Assembly (NCBI GenBank): GCA_018826295.1
Contig: JAHJZX010000045.1
Coordinates: 45,192 to 109,191 of the forward strand
Direction of reading: 5' to 3'
Origin: Gammaproteobacteria bacterium
GTDB lineage: Bacteria; Pseudomonadota; Gammaproteobacteria; Enterobacterales; Alteromonadaceae
Length of the DNA stretch: 64,000 bases
Position numbers and translations under genes: made by a program. How positions within the stretch are numbered: position 1 is the first letter of the stretch; each line of letters opens with the position of its first letter. Below are positions 1 to 9,194 of the stretch, one piece after another. The notes beneath the pieces were generated by a model. It was not told the origin of the DNA. It was given only the letters and a program-made list of their open reading frames with translations, and did no database searches.

Positions 1-692
1 ATGCCATCGATAGCGGCAACTAAGCGTAATAACTCGGAAAAATGACAGATACTGCCATCAAATTTTTCACCACGGTACGCATTTACGTTTTGTCCCAGCA
101 GGTTTACTTCGCGTACCCCTTGCTCAGCCAGTTGGGCAATTTCAAACAGCACGTCATCTAACGGCCGGCTGACTTCTTCACCACGGGTGTAAGGCACCAC
201 ACAGAAGGTGCAGTATTTTGAGCAGCCTTCCATAATAGAAACAAAGGCCGTCGGGCCTTCAGCGCGCGGCTCTGGCATACGGTCAAATTTTTCAATTTCC
301 GGGAACGATACATCCACTACCGGCGATTTATTGCCGTGAACTGAGTTAATCATCTCCGGCAGGCGATGCAAGGTTTGCGGGCCAAAGACGATGTCGACAT
401 AGGGCGCCCGTTCGCGAATAGCCGCACCTTCCTGCGAGGCAACGCAGCCACCGACACCGATAACTAAATTAGGATTTTTTTCCTTTAGTGGACGCCAGCG
501 CCCCAGCTGATGGAATACCTTCTCCTGGGCTTTTTCACGAATAGAGCAGGTATTTAGCAAGATCACGTCTGCATCTTCTGCTTCTTCGGTCAAGGTATAG
601 CCATGAGTGGCGTCCAGCAGGTCGGCCATTTTTGATGAATCATATTCGTTCATCTGGCAGCCCCAGGTTTTAATGTGCAGCTTTTTGCCCAT
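1..692 (-). CDS. miaB: tRNA-2-methylthio-N6-isopentenyladenosine methylthiotransferase MiaB (partial, N-terminal 230 codons)
   Basis: MiaB is a radical-SAM enzyme that adds a methylthio group to i6A37 of tRNAs that read UNN codons. The reverse strand encodes [18 protein letters not shown] and runs off the left edge, so the TRAM domain and part of the radical-SAM barrel are missing. All six cluster cysteines are present at the positions I recall for E. coli MiaB: C12, C49 and C83 in the N-terminal UPF0004 domain, and C157, C161 and C164 in the CSKYCTFC radical-SAM motif. The start is the ATG at 690-692. Identification is near certain; only the C-terminus is unseen. Confidence 0.97.
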   Translation of the reverse strand, partial: MGKKLHIKTWGCQMNEYDSSKMADLLDATHGYTLTEEAEDADVILLNTCSIREKAQEKVFHQLGRWRPLKEKNPNLVIGVGGCVASQEGAAIRERAPYVDIVFGPQTLHRLPEMINSVHGNKSPVVDVSFPEIEKFDRMPEPRAEGPTAFVSIMEGCSKYCTFCVVPYTRGEEVSRPLDDVLFEIAQLAEQGVREVNLLGQNVNAYRGEKFDGSICHFSELLRLVAAIDG

Positions 693-781
693 TGCGTGTT
701 GTTACCTGTATTGTCACTTGGAAAAAAGGGAGCGTATTTTAGCCTGTTCGGGCCTGCGTTGCCAGCACTGGCTGCAATTGA

Positions 782-1627
782 CTAAAGTAGCCTTTGTCGG
801 GTAGTAATATAGCCGGCGTAGAAAATCACCAGCACGCCGCCAAACCAGGCCATAGTTACCGGCTCTTGCCAGAACAGATAACCAAAAAGACCAGCAAAAA
901 TCACGCTGCTGTAGGTCCACATGCCAATATCACTGGCCGGCGCTATGGCGTAGGCGCGGGTCATGGCCAACTGGCCGATAGCTGCCAGCACGCCCATAGC
1001 AATAAAGGCCAGCCAAACGTCGTTGTTAAGCGGTTGCCAGTAAAATGGCACCGGTATTGCCGATAACACTGCGGTTAACAACGAAAAATAAAACACAATA
1101 CGCACAGCCGGCTCGGTGTCAGACATATAGCGGATAGTGGTTTTGGTTACCGCGACTAACACGGCTGATAGCAGTGCTACCAGCATCACTGCCTGAAAAC
1201 CGCCACCGGAGGGCAGCGCCAGCATCACGCCAATAAAGCCTAATAATATACCAAACAGAGTTAAGCGGCTGGGCCGCTCTTTTAACCAGAATCGGGCAAT
1301 AACCGGTACGATAAACGGCGATAACAACAGCACCAGCATACCTTGTGCTAATGGCAACCGGGCCAGCACATAGAAAAAACAGTACATGGAGATAATGCCG
1401 GTTAAGGCGCGGCTAAGGTGCAAATACCAACGCTTGGTTTTTAACAGGCTAAAGCCATGGCGGTACAAAAACGGCAACATCAGCAGCAAGGCGAAGAAAT
1501 TGCGGAAAAATACCACCTGCACTTCTGAGGCGGTGGCACTGGTAAACTTGACGATAGCACCAATACCGGCAAAGCAGGCTTCTGCCAACAGCAGTAATAA
1601 CGCACCTTTAACAAGAGGTGATAGCAT
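782..1627 (-). CDS. DMT superfamily (EamA) inner-membrane transporter
   Basis: This 281-residue protein is almost entirely hydrophobic, with about ten predicted membrane helices arranged as two EamA repeats of about 130 residues each. Typical features are the N-terminal GALLLLLAEACFAGIGAIVK helix and the motif LAAIGQLAMTRAYAIAPAS near residue 215, where EamA proteins usually have a similar GxxLxxxAxxxAPAS segment. The family exports small metabolites, amino acids or drugs, and the substrate cannot be read from sequence. It is transcribed in the same direction as miaB but starts 90 bp upstream of it, so co-transcription is possible and not shown. No strong Shine-Dalgarno sequence precedes the ATG. 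Confidence 0.85.
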   Translation of the reverse strand: MLSPLVKGALLLLLAEACFAGIGAIVKFTSATASEVQVVFFRNFFALLLMLPFLYRHGFSLLKTKRWYLHLSRALTGIISMYCFFYVLARLPLAQGMLVLLLSPFIVPVIARFWLKERPSRLTLFGILLGFIGVMLALPSGGGFQAVMLVALLSAVLVAVTKTTIRYMSDTEPAVRIVFYFSLLTAVLSAIPVPFYWQPLNNDVWLAFIAMGVLAAIGQLAMTRAYAIAPASDIGMWTYSSVIFAGLFGYLFWQEPVTMAWFGGVLVIFYAGYITTRQRLL

Positions 1628-1734
1628 AATAACTCGGCGCAGAGCGTGGACGCGCTAGTATAACAGAGAGCTTGCTGACAGGTTGGCGTAACCTGTCGCA
1701 GCGCAGCTTGTTTCTGACGAGGTTGAGTCTGGCT

Positions 1735-4700
1735 TTAGTGCTCGTGTAATAAAAATTCGGCCATTTGCGCGGCTGGCATTGGCCGGCCAAACAGGTAACC
1801 CTGGATCAGGTAACATTGGCGGCGGCTAAAAAATGCCAGTTGTTGTTCAGTTTCAACGCCCTCGGCGATGCAGTACATGCCCAGACTGTTGGCCATCGAC
1901 AGCATGGCTTCAATTATGGTTTCATCGCTGTTATCGATACCGATGTCCTGCACAAAACTGCGGTCGATCTTGATGCCATCTATCGGCAGTTCTTTAAGGT
2001 ATTTTAACGATGAGTAACCGGTGCCAAAGTCATCCAGTGCCAACTGCACGCCTAAAAAGCTTAGTGATAACATGGTTTCTATAGCGCTTTCATGATCGCG
2101 CATCAGACCGTTTTCAGTAACTTCAAAGCGCAGGTAGCTGGCTGGAATATCGTATTTTTTCAGCAGCTGACGGGTATGTTCGGCCAGCGACAGCTGTTCA
2201 AGGTGTTGCGGTGATATGTTTACCGACAAGTAAATTAAATGACCGTTTTTATGCCAGTGCTGTAAGTCGCGTAACGCCCGCTCTAACAGCAGATTGGTCA
2301 TATTAATAATTAACCGTAACTCTTCCGCCAGCGGGATAAACTCGGCCGGCGAGATTAAGCCGTCTGCACTTTGCCAGCGTAACAGCACTTCAGCGCCAAC
2401 CACCTGCCGGGTCAGGCTGTTGACAATAGGTTGATAGTAATTAATAAACTCGTCGTTTTTCAGCGCACTGCGCAGACGGGTTTCGCGTGCCAGCCGCATA
2501 TGGGCTTTTTCGTTCATTTCGGCTGTAAAAAACTGAAAATTATTCCGCCCGGCTTCTTTGGCGTGGTACATGGCGACGTCGGCATGTTTTAACAGCTCAG
2601 TGGCGTTGAGCGCATCTTCCGGGAAGACAGCGATACCAATACTGGGTGAAATGCCGACGGTATGGGTACCAAGCTGCATTGGCTCACTGACAACAGTTAA
2701 CATTTTACGCGCAACATGGCTGATATTGTCCTGCGCTTTATAGCCTTCCAGTAATACCACAAATTCGTCGCCGCCCAGCCGGGCTACCGTGTCGCTGTCG
2801 CGTAAGGTTAACGTCAGGCGCCGGGCAACTTCTTTTAGCAGTAAGTCGCCAACGTCGTGGCCCAGCGAGTCATTAATTTGTTTAAATTTGTCCAGATCGA
2901 TAAAACACAGCGCCAGCGAGCGTTTATCGCGCCGGGCCTGATCAATACCATGATAAATGCGGTCCATCAGTAAGGCGCGGTTTGGCAGGCCGGTCAGCGC
3001 GTCGTAATTGGCCAGATAGCGCAATTCATCTTCGGCCAGCTTTTGCGCAGTAATATCGGTAAAAACCAGCACATAAAAGGTCGGTTGGTCTGGTTCAGCA
3101 ATGGCGCTGATATTGATCAGTGTCGGGCGCTCACGGCCATCGGGTGTGATCACCAGCTCTTCACCCTGCCAGTGCTCGCCGGGTGCCATATCTCTGAGCA
3201 AGCCGGTATAAAAACGCCGCCGCACCAGACTAATACCCAGATGATGAGTACGCGGCTGGTCCAGATACAGCTCCATATTGGCAAAAGCGCTGCAAAACGA
3301 TTGGTTGGCGGTCATAACGCGCTGCTGGGTATCGAGTATCACCACCCAGTCGCGGGTTTGCTGAAAGGCTTCGCCAAACAGCCGGGCTTTTTCCTGATTA
3401 GCGCGGGTTTCAGTGATGTTGCTGTAGGTACCAATCATCTGTAATGGCCGGTTAGCACTGTCAAGGCTGGTGGCTTTGCCCTGATCTCTGAACCAGAGCC
3501 AGTGGTCTTCACGGTGCTTTAAGCGGTAGGTACAGTCAAAGCCTTGCTGGGGATCCTGCATAAAACGCTGCCAGCGGCTCTGATAGCTGTCGACATCGTC
3601 CGGGTGAATAAGGCTGATATGCTGTTGCATGGTTAACATGTTCATATTGTCGGCATAGCCGAGCATATTGTGCATGCGGACCGCAAACAGGCTGTTGTGC
3701 TGCGCTTGCCATTCAAAGGCACCACTGTCTACCGACGCCAGAGCTTGTTTTAGCCGCTGCGCGCTTTGCTTGACTTTGTCATGTGCCGCTTTTATTTCAC
3801 GCTGTTGCCGTTGCCTGAAGCGATAAAAGCGGAACAATAGCAGTGACGACACCAACAGATACAACGCTATGGCCCAACCAGACAGCCAGGGCGCCGGTTT
3901 AATGGTTAACGTCAAACTGGCCACCGGGCTTTCCTCACCGGTTTCGGGTGATACTGACACCACATTAAATTGATAACTGCCGCTGTCTAATTGCGGAAAC
4001 ACCACAGTGCCGCTGCGCTGCGTTGGATAAGTCAGGTCGCTGCTGCCAGTTAGCCAATAGCGGTATCTGAGCTTGTGGTTGCGACTGAAGTTCATCGCAC
4101 TAAATTGCAAAGTTATGCCCTGATCCTGATGTGACAAGCTAAGATGGCGGTTATTCAGGTTGGTATGCAGGGGTTCAAACTGGCCGCTAAGTACTGATAT
4201 TCCGGTAATAATAACCGGGTTGTCATTGCGTTGTGGCTGTAATTTATCGACGCTGACAAAGGTCAGGCCACGCATTGAGCCATAAACCAGCTGGCCGTTG
4301 TGATGGATGGCAGCGGCGCCGCTATTGTATTCGTGGGTGTCCAGGCCGTCATCCCGGCTAAACAGTTCAATTTGAAGCGTCTGCGGGTTTAACCGGCCCA
4401 GTCCCTGATGCGACGAGAACCACAGGTCGCCATTGGCCGCAGCTTGCAAATCATAGATGGCGTCGGGTACCTGTTGCTGACCTGGCAGCAATTGGTGTTG
4501 TAGCTGCAGTGTGGTTAGATCAAAACCGAGCAAGCCGACACCTGGCATACCAAGCCACAGCCTGTTGTACTTGTCTGTCACTGCCGTATCGGTAAGCCGG
4601 TTCAGGTGCGGCTGATAATCGTTGTGACGGTAAAGTAACCGGCTACGCTGGCTGTCGGGCTGCCATAACCATATTTCGTCGGGTTTGCTTAACAACAAAC

Positions 4701-6246
4701 CACCGCCTGGCCCGGCCAACTGATGAAACATCAGAGTGTTGCTGTCAATGGCAACATCTGGCAAAGCGGCTGTGACCTGACTGATTTGATAAGTGCCGGT
4801 ATGGTAGCGATACACCTGGCCCTGACGAAAAAAGTACAGCTGCTGACCGTATAAAAAGTACGAGTAGCTAAAATGGTCTAACAACGTTTGGTTAGCGCTA
4901 TCGTGCAGCGGCGGGGCTGACTGGGTAAGAGTTTGCTTGTCAAAATAGCGCAAACCAATGCCGGTGTGCAGCCACAAGCCGTGCTCGCCTGCAGGTAAAA
5001 TATGATAAATAGCGCCTTGATGTTGTATCGATTTAGGATCGTCAGACACAAAAAACGCCGAATTACTGTCTGGTTGTGCTGCCAGCCGGTTTAAACCGTT
5101 GGCGGTACCAACCCATAATACCGCGCCATCCTGATACAGACTGTAGACTTTATCGCTGCTGAGCAGGGTCGGGTCAAGCCGCCGGCTTAACTGGCGAAAG
5201 GCTTCACTTTGCGGATGCCAGTAATACATACCGTCGTCGCGGGAGGCCAGCCAGAAACCGCCATCTTTATCGGCAACAACATCTATTATGCTGTCTTCGA
5301 ATAAGCCCAGCCCGGCCTTACTAAATTGCAGTAAGGTTGTCACTTCACCGCTTTGTGGCACGTAACGCAACAAACCACGCTCGCTGGGTATTAATACCGT
5401 ATCGCCTTGCCATAGCAGCTTCCAGACATTTGGCTCGGCCAGTTCAGTGTTTATGGCATAAGATCTGCCGTGCTGCAGGTAAGCTTCTACGTCGGCCAGG
5501 TTGATGCTGTATAATCCGGCCACAGTACCAACCCAGAGCCGGTCCTGATGCAGGTTTAGCACTTTAACGTGGCTGTTGTCGGCATTTTCACTGCCAGCCG
5601 GTAAATGTGGCAGGTACTGCTGATGGCCACTTTGCGTATCGTAAACAATAATACCGTTAAATGCTGCCAGCATTACATAGTGTTGCCAGACCAAGAGCCC
5701 GCGCAGCCAACCCTCAGGATGGCCCAATTCCGCTAAGCTAAAGTGTTTTACCGCTTGCCCGGTTTGGCTTGATACCTGATACAGTGTATTTCGTGTAGCG
5801 ACCAAAAAACTGCTGTCGTCATACTGCACCATGGCACTAATAAAGGGGTGTAGTAAGTTTTCATCCTGCTGTTGTAATTGACTAAAAAGCTCCATCTTAC
5901 CGTCCAGGCCACGGTAACGGTAAATGTCGCCCCCGGCGGTAGCGGCAAAAATTTGCTTATTGTTGTCAAGTAACAGGCGGGTAAAGCTAACTGCGTGCAA
6001 ATTATGCTTGGCGGTGCCGGGCTGAGTTACCCGGGTGCCATCAAAACGGTTCAGGCCGCCGGCTGTGGCAACCCAGAGAAAACCATCATGATCCAGCAGT
6101 ACATCATAAATACTGCCTTGTGACAGCCCCAGATCCGGGGTTAGCGGCCGCAATAATGGTGCAGCTGGCACGGAAATGCTCAGCCAGAGCAAAAAAAACG
6201 CCGCATAACGCCATAAGTGTGGCAGAAAGTTCACTACATCTCCCAT
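1735..6246 (-). CDS. Membrane-bound two-component-propeller / PAS / GGDEF / EAL c-di-GMP regulator
   Basis: This 1503-residue regulator joins a periplasmic sensor to both c-di-GMP enzymes. In order: signal peptide (1-29); a long array of reg_prop propeller blades (about 40-690, with repeats such as DGFLWVATAGGLNRFDG and GGFWLASRDDGMYYW); a Y_Y_Y domain (about 700-780); one membrane helix (about 785-806); two PAS domains (about 850-940 and 955-1070); GGDEF (about 1072-1235); and EAL (about 1250-1495). The GGDEF motif is intact (RLGGDEF) and has an RxxD inhibitory site (RDSD) upstream. The EAL signature reads EVLLRW, a tolerated variant, so both synthesis and breakdown look possible. The ATG at 6246 lacks a ribosome site; a GTG at 6234, five bases after GGGAG, may be the true start. 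The signal sensed by the propeller is unknown. Confidence 0.9.
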   Translation of the reverse strand: MGDVVNFLPHLWRYAAFFLLWLSISVPAAPLLRPLTPDLGLSQGSIYDVLLDHDGFLWVATAGGLNRFDGTRVTQPGTAKHNLHAVSFTRLLLDNNKQIFAATAGGDIYRYRGLDGKMELFSQLQQQDENLLHPFISAMVQYDDSSFLVATRNTLYQVSSQTGQAVKHFSLAELGHPEGWLRGLLVWQHYVMLAAFNGIIVYDTQSGHQQYLPHLPAGSENADNSHVKVLNLHQDRLWVGTVAGLYSINLADVEAYLQHGRSYAINTELAEPNVWKLLWQGDTVLIPSERGLLRYVPQSGEVTTLLQFSKAGLGLFEDSIIDVVADKDGGFWLASRDDGMYYWHPQSEAFRQLSRRLDPTLLSSDKVYSLYQDGAVLWVGTANGLNRLAAQPDSNSAFFVSDDPKSIQHQGAIYHILPAGEHGLWLHTGIGLRYFDKQTLTQSAPPLHDSANQTLLDHFSYSYFLYGQQLYFFRQGQVYRYHTGTYQISQVTAALPDVAIDSNTLMFHQLAGPGGGLLLSKPDEIWLWQPDSQRSRLLYRHNDYQPHLNRLTDTAVTDKYNRLWLGMPGVGLLGFDLTTLQLQHQLLPGQQQVPDAIYDLQAAANGDLWFSSHQGLGRLNPQTLQIELFSRDDGLDTHEYNSGAAAIHHNGQLVYGSMRGLTFVSVDKLQPQRNDNPVIITGISVLSGQFEPLHTNLNNRHLSLSHQDQGITLQFSAMNFSRNHKLRYRYWLTGSSDLTYPTQRSGTVVFPQLDSGSYQFNVVSVSPETGEESPVASLTLTIKPAPWLSGWAIALYLLVSSLLLFRFYRFRQRQQREIKAAHDKVKQSAQRLKQALASVDSGAFEWQAQHNSLFAVRMHNMLGYADNMNMLTMQQHISLIHPDDVDSYQSRWQRFMQDPQQGFDCTYRLKHREDHWLWFRDQGKATSLDSANRPLQMIGTYSNITETRANQEKARLFGEAFQQTRDWVVILDTQQRVMTANQSFCSAFANMELYLDQPRTHHLGISLVRRRFYTGLLRDMAPGEHWQGEELVITPDGRERPTLINISAIAEPDQPTFYVLVFTDITAQKLAEDELRYLANYDALTGLPNRALLMDRIYHGIDQARRDKRSLALCFIDLDKFKQINDSLGHDVGDLLLKEVARRLTLTLRDSDTVARLGGDEFVVLLEGYKAQDNISHVARKMLTVVSEPMQLGTHTVGISPSIGIAVFPEDALNATELLKHADVAMYHAKEAGRNNFQFFTAEMNEKAHMRLARETRLRSALKNDEFINYYQPIVNSLTRQVVGAEVLLRWQSADGLISPAEFIPLAEELRLIINMTNLLLERALRDLQHWHKNGHLIYLSVNISPQHLEQLSLAEHTRQLLKKYDIPASYLRFEVTENGLMRDHESAIETMLSLSFLGVQLALDDFGTGYSSLKYLKELPIDGIKIDRSFVQDIGIDNSDETIIEAMLSMANSLGMYCIAEGVETEQQLAFFSRRQCYLIQGYLFGRPMPAAQMAEFLLHEH

Positions 6247-6346
6247 CCGGTAGCTTTGTAACTATTATTGGTGCTACGCCAAGTTTGCTGAAAAACATAT
6301 AACGAGAACCGTTCAGAGTCCAGCCTTGTGTTACAAATAAGCTAAG

Positions 6347-7336
6347 TTAGTAATTAAGTAACCAGGTCAGTTGCAACAGTATTATGACTGCTGCCAGCGT
6401 TAGCAACGTCAGATGGTTTTGCCGGGTTAATTTAAGCGCCTGGCTTATGTCTGCAGCGGCGGGTTCTTGTATTTGTGTTATCCGGCTGCGGCCGCGTTTA
6501 ACCTCATCATAATACACCGGCCCGCCCAGACTGCGGCGCAAAGCCGCAGCAGCACAACACAACAAGCAGTAAGGCAGGGCGCCAAAGTTTCGCCGCTGCG
6601 CTGCTGTGAGCTGGTTAGCCGTGCGCCATTGTCGCCAGCATCGTCTGATACCGTAATGTAATGCCAGGCAACTGCAGCTAAATAGCAGCGCCGGGGCTGA
6701 CAATAATTGCACTAACAACGATACCGGCCGGCCAAAGTGGCGGCCGGCAATGGTTTTGCTATTCCACTGTTGCTGCAACACCAACAGCAAGCGGTAGCTG
6801 AGCGCAGCCAGACCGCCACCGGCTAAAAACCACAGCAAGGTGGCTATCACTTCACTGCTGCTGCGTAGTACTAACGACTCGCACAGCGCTTTGCTAAGCC
6901 CCATGCTGGTTAAGTTATCGCGCCGGCGCAGTAGTAATGCTGCGGCTTGCTCCCGTGCCAGCGCCAGTTGGTTACGCTGCAGCGTTTGCTGAATCTGAAG
7001 TGCAGTACTGCGCCGCTGTTGCCAGTCGAGGCAGGCAAACAACAACAGCGCATCGAACAGTTGCGGTAATTCGGAAAACTGCAGCAGGCTGTAAACTAAA
7101 GCCAGTAACGGCACGGTAGCAACCAGCAGCGCCAGCGTACCGGAGATATACAGTTGCTGGCGTGGCCGGTTCGGATCCGGATTAACCTTTTGGCCCAGCG
7201 CGCGGGCGAAATAGCGGTATAAGGTTAGCGGGTGATACGCTGCAGGCAGCGGCAGCAGCACGCTGGCTAACACCACCACCAGTAACAGCAGTGGGGTGAG
7301 CCAGAGTTCTTGTGGCCAGTGCAGGTTATAAAGCAA
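6347..7336 (-). CDS. CbiB/CobD-family integral membrane protein (cobalamin biosynthesis protein-like)
   Basis: This 329-residue membrane protein has hydrophobic segments at about 10-30, 65-90, 160-190, 205-230 and 305-327. It resembles the CbiB/CobD family (adenosylcobinamide-phosphate synthase) and the related AmpE-like proteins; the segment PLPAAYHPLTLYRYFARALG matches the family's N-terminal HP region only loosely. No other cobalamin gene lies in this window, so B12 synthesis is not established. It overlaps the end of mtnN by 11 bp and begins with TTG, with no other in-frame ATG nearby, which points to translational coupling. Membership of the family is likely; the enzymatic role is uncertain. 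Confidence 0.65.
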   Translation of the reverse strand: MLYNLHWPQELWLTPLLLLVVVLASVLLPLPAAYHPLTLYRYFARALGQKVNPDPNRPRQQLYISGTLALLVATVPLLALVYSLLQFSELPQLFDALLLFACLDWQQRRSTALQIQQTLQRNQLALAREQAAALLLRRRDNLTSMGLSKALCESLVLRSSSEVIATLLWFLAGGGLAALSYRLLLVLQQQWNSKTIAGRHFGRPVSLLVQLLSAPALLFSCSCLALHYGIRRCWRQWRTANQLTAAQRRNFGALPYCLLCCAAAALRRSLGGPVYYDEVKRGRSRITQIQEPAAADISQALKLTRQNHLTLLTLAAVIILLQLTWLLNY

Positions 7337-8036
7337 CGCTGGCCAGACGGGTTAACAGCTGCTGTACCATGGCAGAGCTGTGCTTTGACGCTACCTCAAG
7401 ATACGCCTCAAAAGATTGCGGCGACTCTTTACCGGCGATATCGCTCAGGCTGCGGATCACCACGAAAGGTGTCTTTAACATAAAGCAAACCTGGGCAATG
7501 GCGGCACCTTCCATTTCTACCGCTAACATTGTCGGAAACTGTTGGCGGATCACGGCAATACGGGCCGGATCGCAAATAAAGCTGTCGCCGGTGGCAATTA
7601 AGCCCTTCTTAGTTTTGCAGTAGCCAAGCGCCTGAATACTTTGCTCGGCAGCAGCCACCAGTGCCGGGTGTGCACTAAACGCCGCCGGCATCTGTGGCAC
7701 CTGGCCGATTTCATAACCGAATGCGGTGACATCGACATCATGGTGGCGCACCTCGGTGCTAATCACCACATCACCCACTTCCAGCTCCGGGTCAAAACCA
7801 CCGGCAGAACCGGTGTTGATAATAGCATCAGGTTTAAACTGCTGAATGAGTAACGCTGTGGCCAGGGCGGAAGCCACCTTGCCGATACCAGATTGCACCA
7901 GCACCACTGACATACCTGACAGCTTGCCGCTGTAGAAGGTGTAGCCACCCAGTTCTGTGGTGCTGACTTCATTGATTTGCTGACGCAACAGCGCCACTTC
8001 TGGCTCCATTGCGCCGATAATACCGATTAATTGCAT
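7326..8036 (-). CDS. mtnN: 5'-methylthioadenosine/S-adenosylhomocysteine nucleosidase
   Basis: MtnN (Pfs) hydrolyses methylthioadenosine, S-adenosylhomocysteine and 5'-deoxyadenosine to adenine plus the ribosyl product, feeding methionine salvage and supplying the AI-2 precursor. The 236-residue protein starts MQLIGIIGAMEPEVALL, the usual family N-terminus, where E12 (MEPEV) is the conserved catalytic glutamate. The substrate-binding motif VEMEGAAIAQVC and the catalytic aspartate in SLSDIAG are visible. I chose the ATG at 8036; the longer reading frame would need a TTG 24 bp upstream. Its 3' end overlaps the cbiB-like gene by 11 bp, so the two probably form one transcript. Confidence 0.95.
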   Translation of the reverse strand: MQLIGIIGAMEPEVALLRQQINEVSTTELGGYTFYSGKLSGMSVVLVQSGIGKVASALATALLIQQFKPDAIINTGSAGGFDPELEVGDVVISTEVRHHDVDVTAFGYEIGQVPQMPAAFSAHPALVAAAEQSIQALGYCKTKKGLIATGDSFICDPARIAVIRQQFPTMLAVEMEGAAIAQVCFMLKTPFVVIRSLSDIAGKESPQSFEAYLEVASKHSSAMVQQLLTRLASVAL

Positions 8037-8100
8037 GCGGATACTCTGTACTGACAACAAGGCCGTCAGTATAAATCGCTGCGACAGGAAAATCCCGTTT

Positions 8101-8988
8101 TTATTGCGCCAGTGCTATGCTGCCAGCCGGCTGATCAGACGTCAGCTTGCCTTGCTGATAGTCACTGATGGCCTGCTCAATCTCCGCTACGCTGTTCATG
8201 ACAAAAGGACCGTATTGCACTATGGGCTCGGCAATAGCGGCAGCCGCCAGCACCAGTAAGCGACAAGGCTGCAAAGATTGCAGGGTCAGGCTGTTGCCGT
8301 GGGTTAATACCGCGGCATGATGTTCTGGCACAGTTCGGATATCGGCGTCATCCACTACCTGAACTGCAGCGCTATAAGGATACACCAGCGCATTATGGGT
8401 TGGTGGCAACTGCAATGTCAGCATTTGGTCGGCATGCAGGCTGATATCGTAGTAATGCGGATCGGTGCTCAGGCCCTGGATGGGGCCACCCAGTTCCAGG
8501 TCAGCTGTACGCAACACACCGGCAATCACTTTGATGCTGCCTTGTGCCAGCTGCTGCAGCGGAATATGCTCCGGCGCGATATCGACATACGCGGCCGGTT
8601 TCATTTTCTCCGCTGCGGGCAAATTAAGCCATAACTGAAAGCCCTGCATCAGGCCTTGCTCCTGTTGTGGCATTTCTGAGTGAATAATGCCGCGGCCGGC
8701 TGTCATCCATTGGACGCCGCCCGTTTTTAAATGGCCTTTGTTGCCCAAATGGTCTTCGTGCAGCATATGGCCTTCCAGCATATAGGTCACGGTTTCAAAA
8801 CCGCGATGCGGGTGCGGCGGAAAGCCTTTAATGTAGTCATCGGCTTTATCAGAGCCAAAAAAATCCAGCATTAAAAACGGATCGAGCCGGGTATGCTGGT
8901 TTTGTCCCAGGCTACGGCGGATACTGACGCCGGCACCATCAGAGGTGCTTACTGAGGGAATTAAGCGTTGTACATTGCGTGCGGTCAT
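8101..8988 (-). CDS. Pirin family protein
   Basis: Pirins are bicupin proteins with a mononuclear iron site; bacterial members include quercetin 2,3-dioxygenases and redox-sensing regulators. The N-terminal cupin carries the conserved PHPHRGFETVTYMLEG segment (about residues 55-70) and HSEMPQQ (about 105), which supply the metal-binding histidines and glutamate. The C-terminal domain holds LALAAAAIAEPIVQYGPFVMNS-like sequence typical of the family. The open frame extends four codons further to 9000, but a GGAGG lies just before the internal ATG at 8988, which I take as the start. It is monocistronic and divergent from the outer-membrane barrel gene. The physiological substrate is unknown. Confidence 0.9.
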   Translation of the reverse strand: MTARNVQRLIPSVSTSDGAGVSIRRSLGQNQHTRLDPFLMLDFFGSDKADDYIKGFPPHPHRGFETVTYMLEGHMLHEDHLGNKGHLKTGGVQWMTAGRGIIHSEMPQQEQGLMQGFQLWLNLPAAEKMKPAAYVDIAPEHIPLQQLAQGSIKVIAGVLRTADLELGGPIQGLSTDPHYYDISLHADQMLTLQLPPTHNALVYPYSAAVQVVDDADIRTVPEHHAAVLTHGNSLTLQSLQPCRLLVLAAAAIAEPIVQYGPFVMNSVAEIEQAISDYQQGKLTSDQPAGSIALAQ

Positions 8989-9112
8989 AAAGGCCTCCAT
9001 TAAGCTTTTGCGTATTAAATGTCAGAAGCAATGGTAAGAAAAGGGCGAAATTTGCTACTAAACAACACATAAAATCGAATGGTTAGCTGTCGTTGCAATT
9101 CAGCCGCAGTTA

Positions 9113-9145
9113 AGACGTGGCCGCTAAGCTGGCCACATCTTTTTT
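9113..9145 (+). terminator. Orphan rho-independent terminator upstream of the outer-membrane barrel gene
   Basis: On the plus strand GTGGCC (9117-9122) and GGCCAC (9131-9136) form a stem around an 8-nt loop, with AGA/TCT extending it across a mismatch, followed directly by six Ts (9140-9145). No plus-strand gene ends here: the gene to the left is divergent. It may end a short unannotated transcript or act as an attenuator 50 bp before the start codon at 9195. Confidence 0.6.
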
Positions 9146-9194
9146 GCATAAAGCCGGCCCGTGTAGTAGTGCAGGCCGATAAGGAGTAGCTCTG

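Noticed and set aside
3043..3444. 133-codon open frame antisense within the GGDEF/EAL gene
   Set aside because: It lies wholly opposite a well-supported gene, with no ribosome site and no family pattern.
6247..7336. Cobalamin riboswitch near the CbiB-like gene
   Set aside because: The gene begins inside mtnN, leaving no room for a 200-base leader, and none is seen upstream of mtnN.
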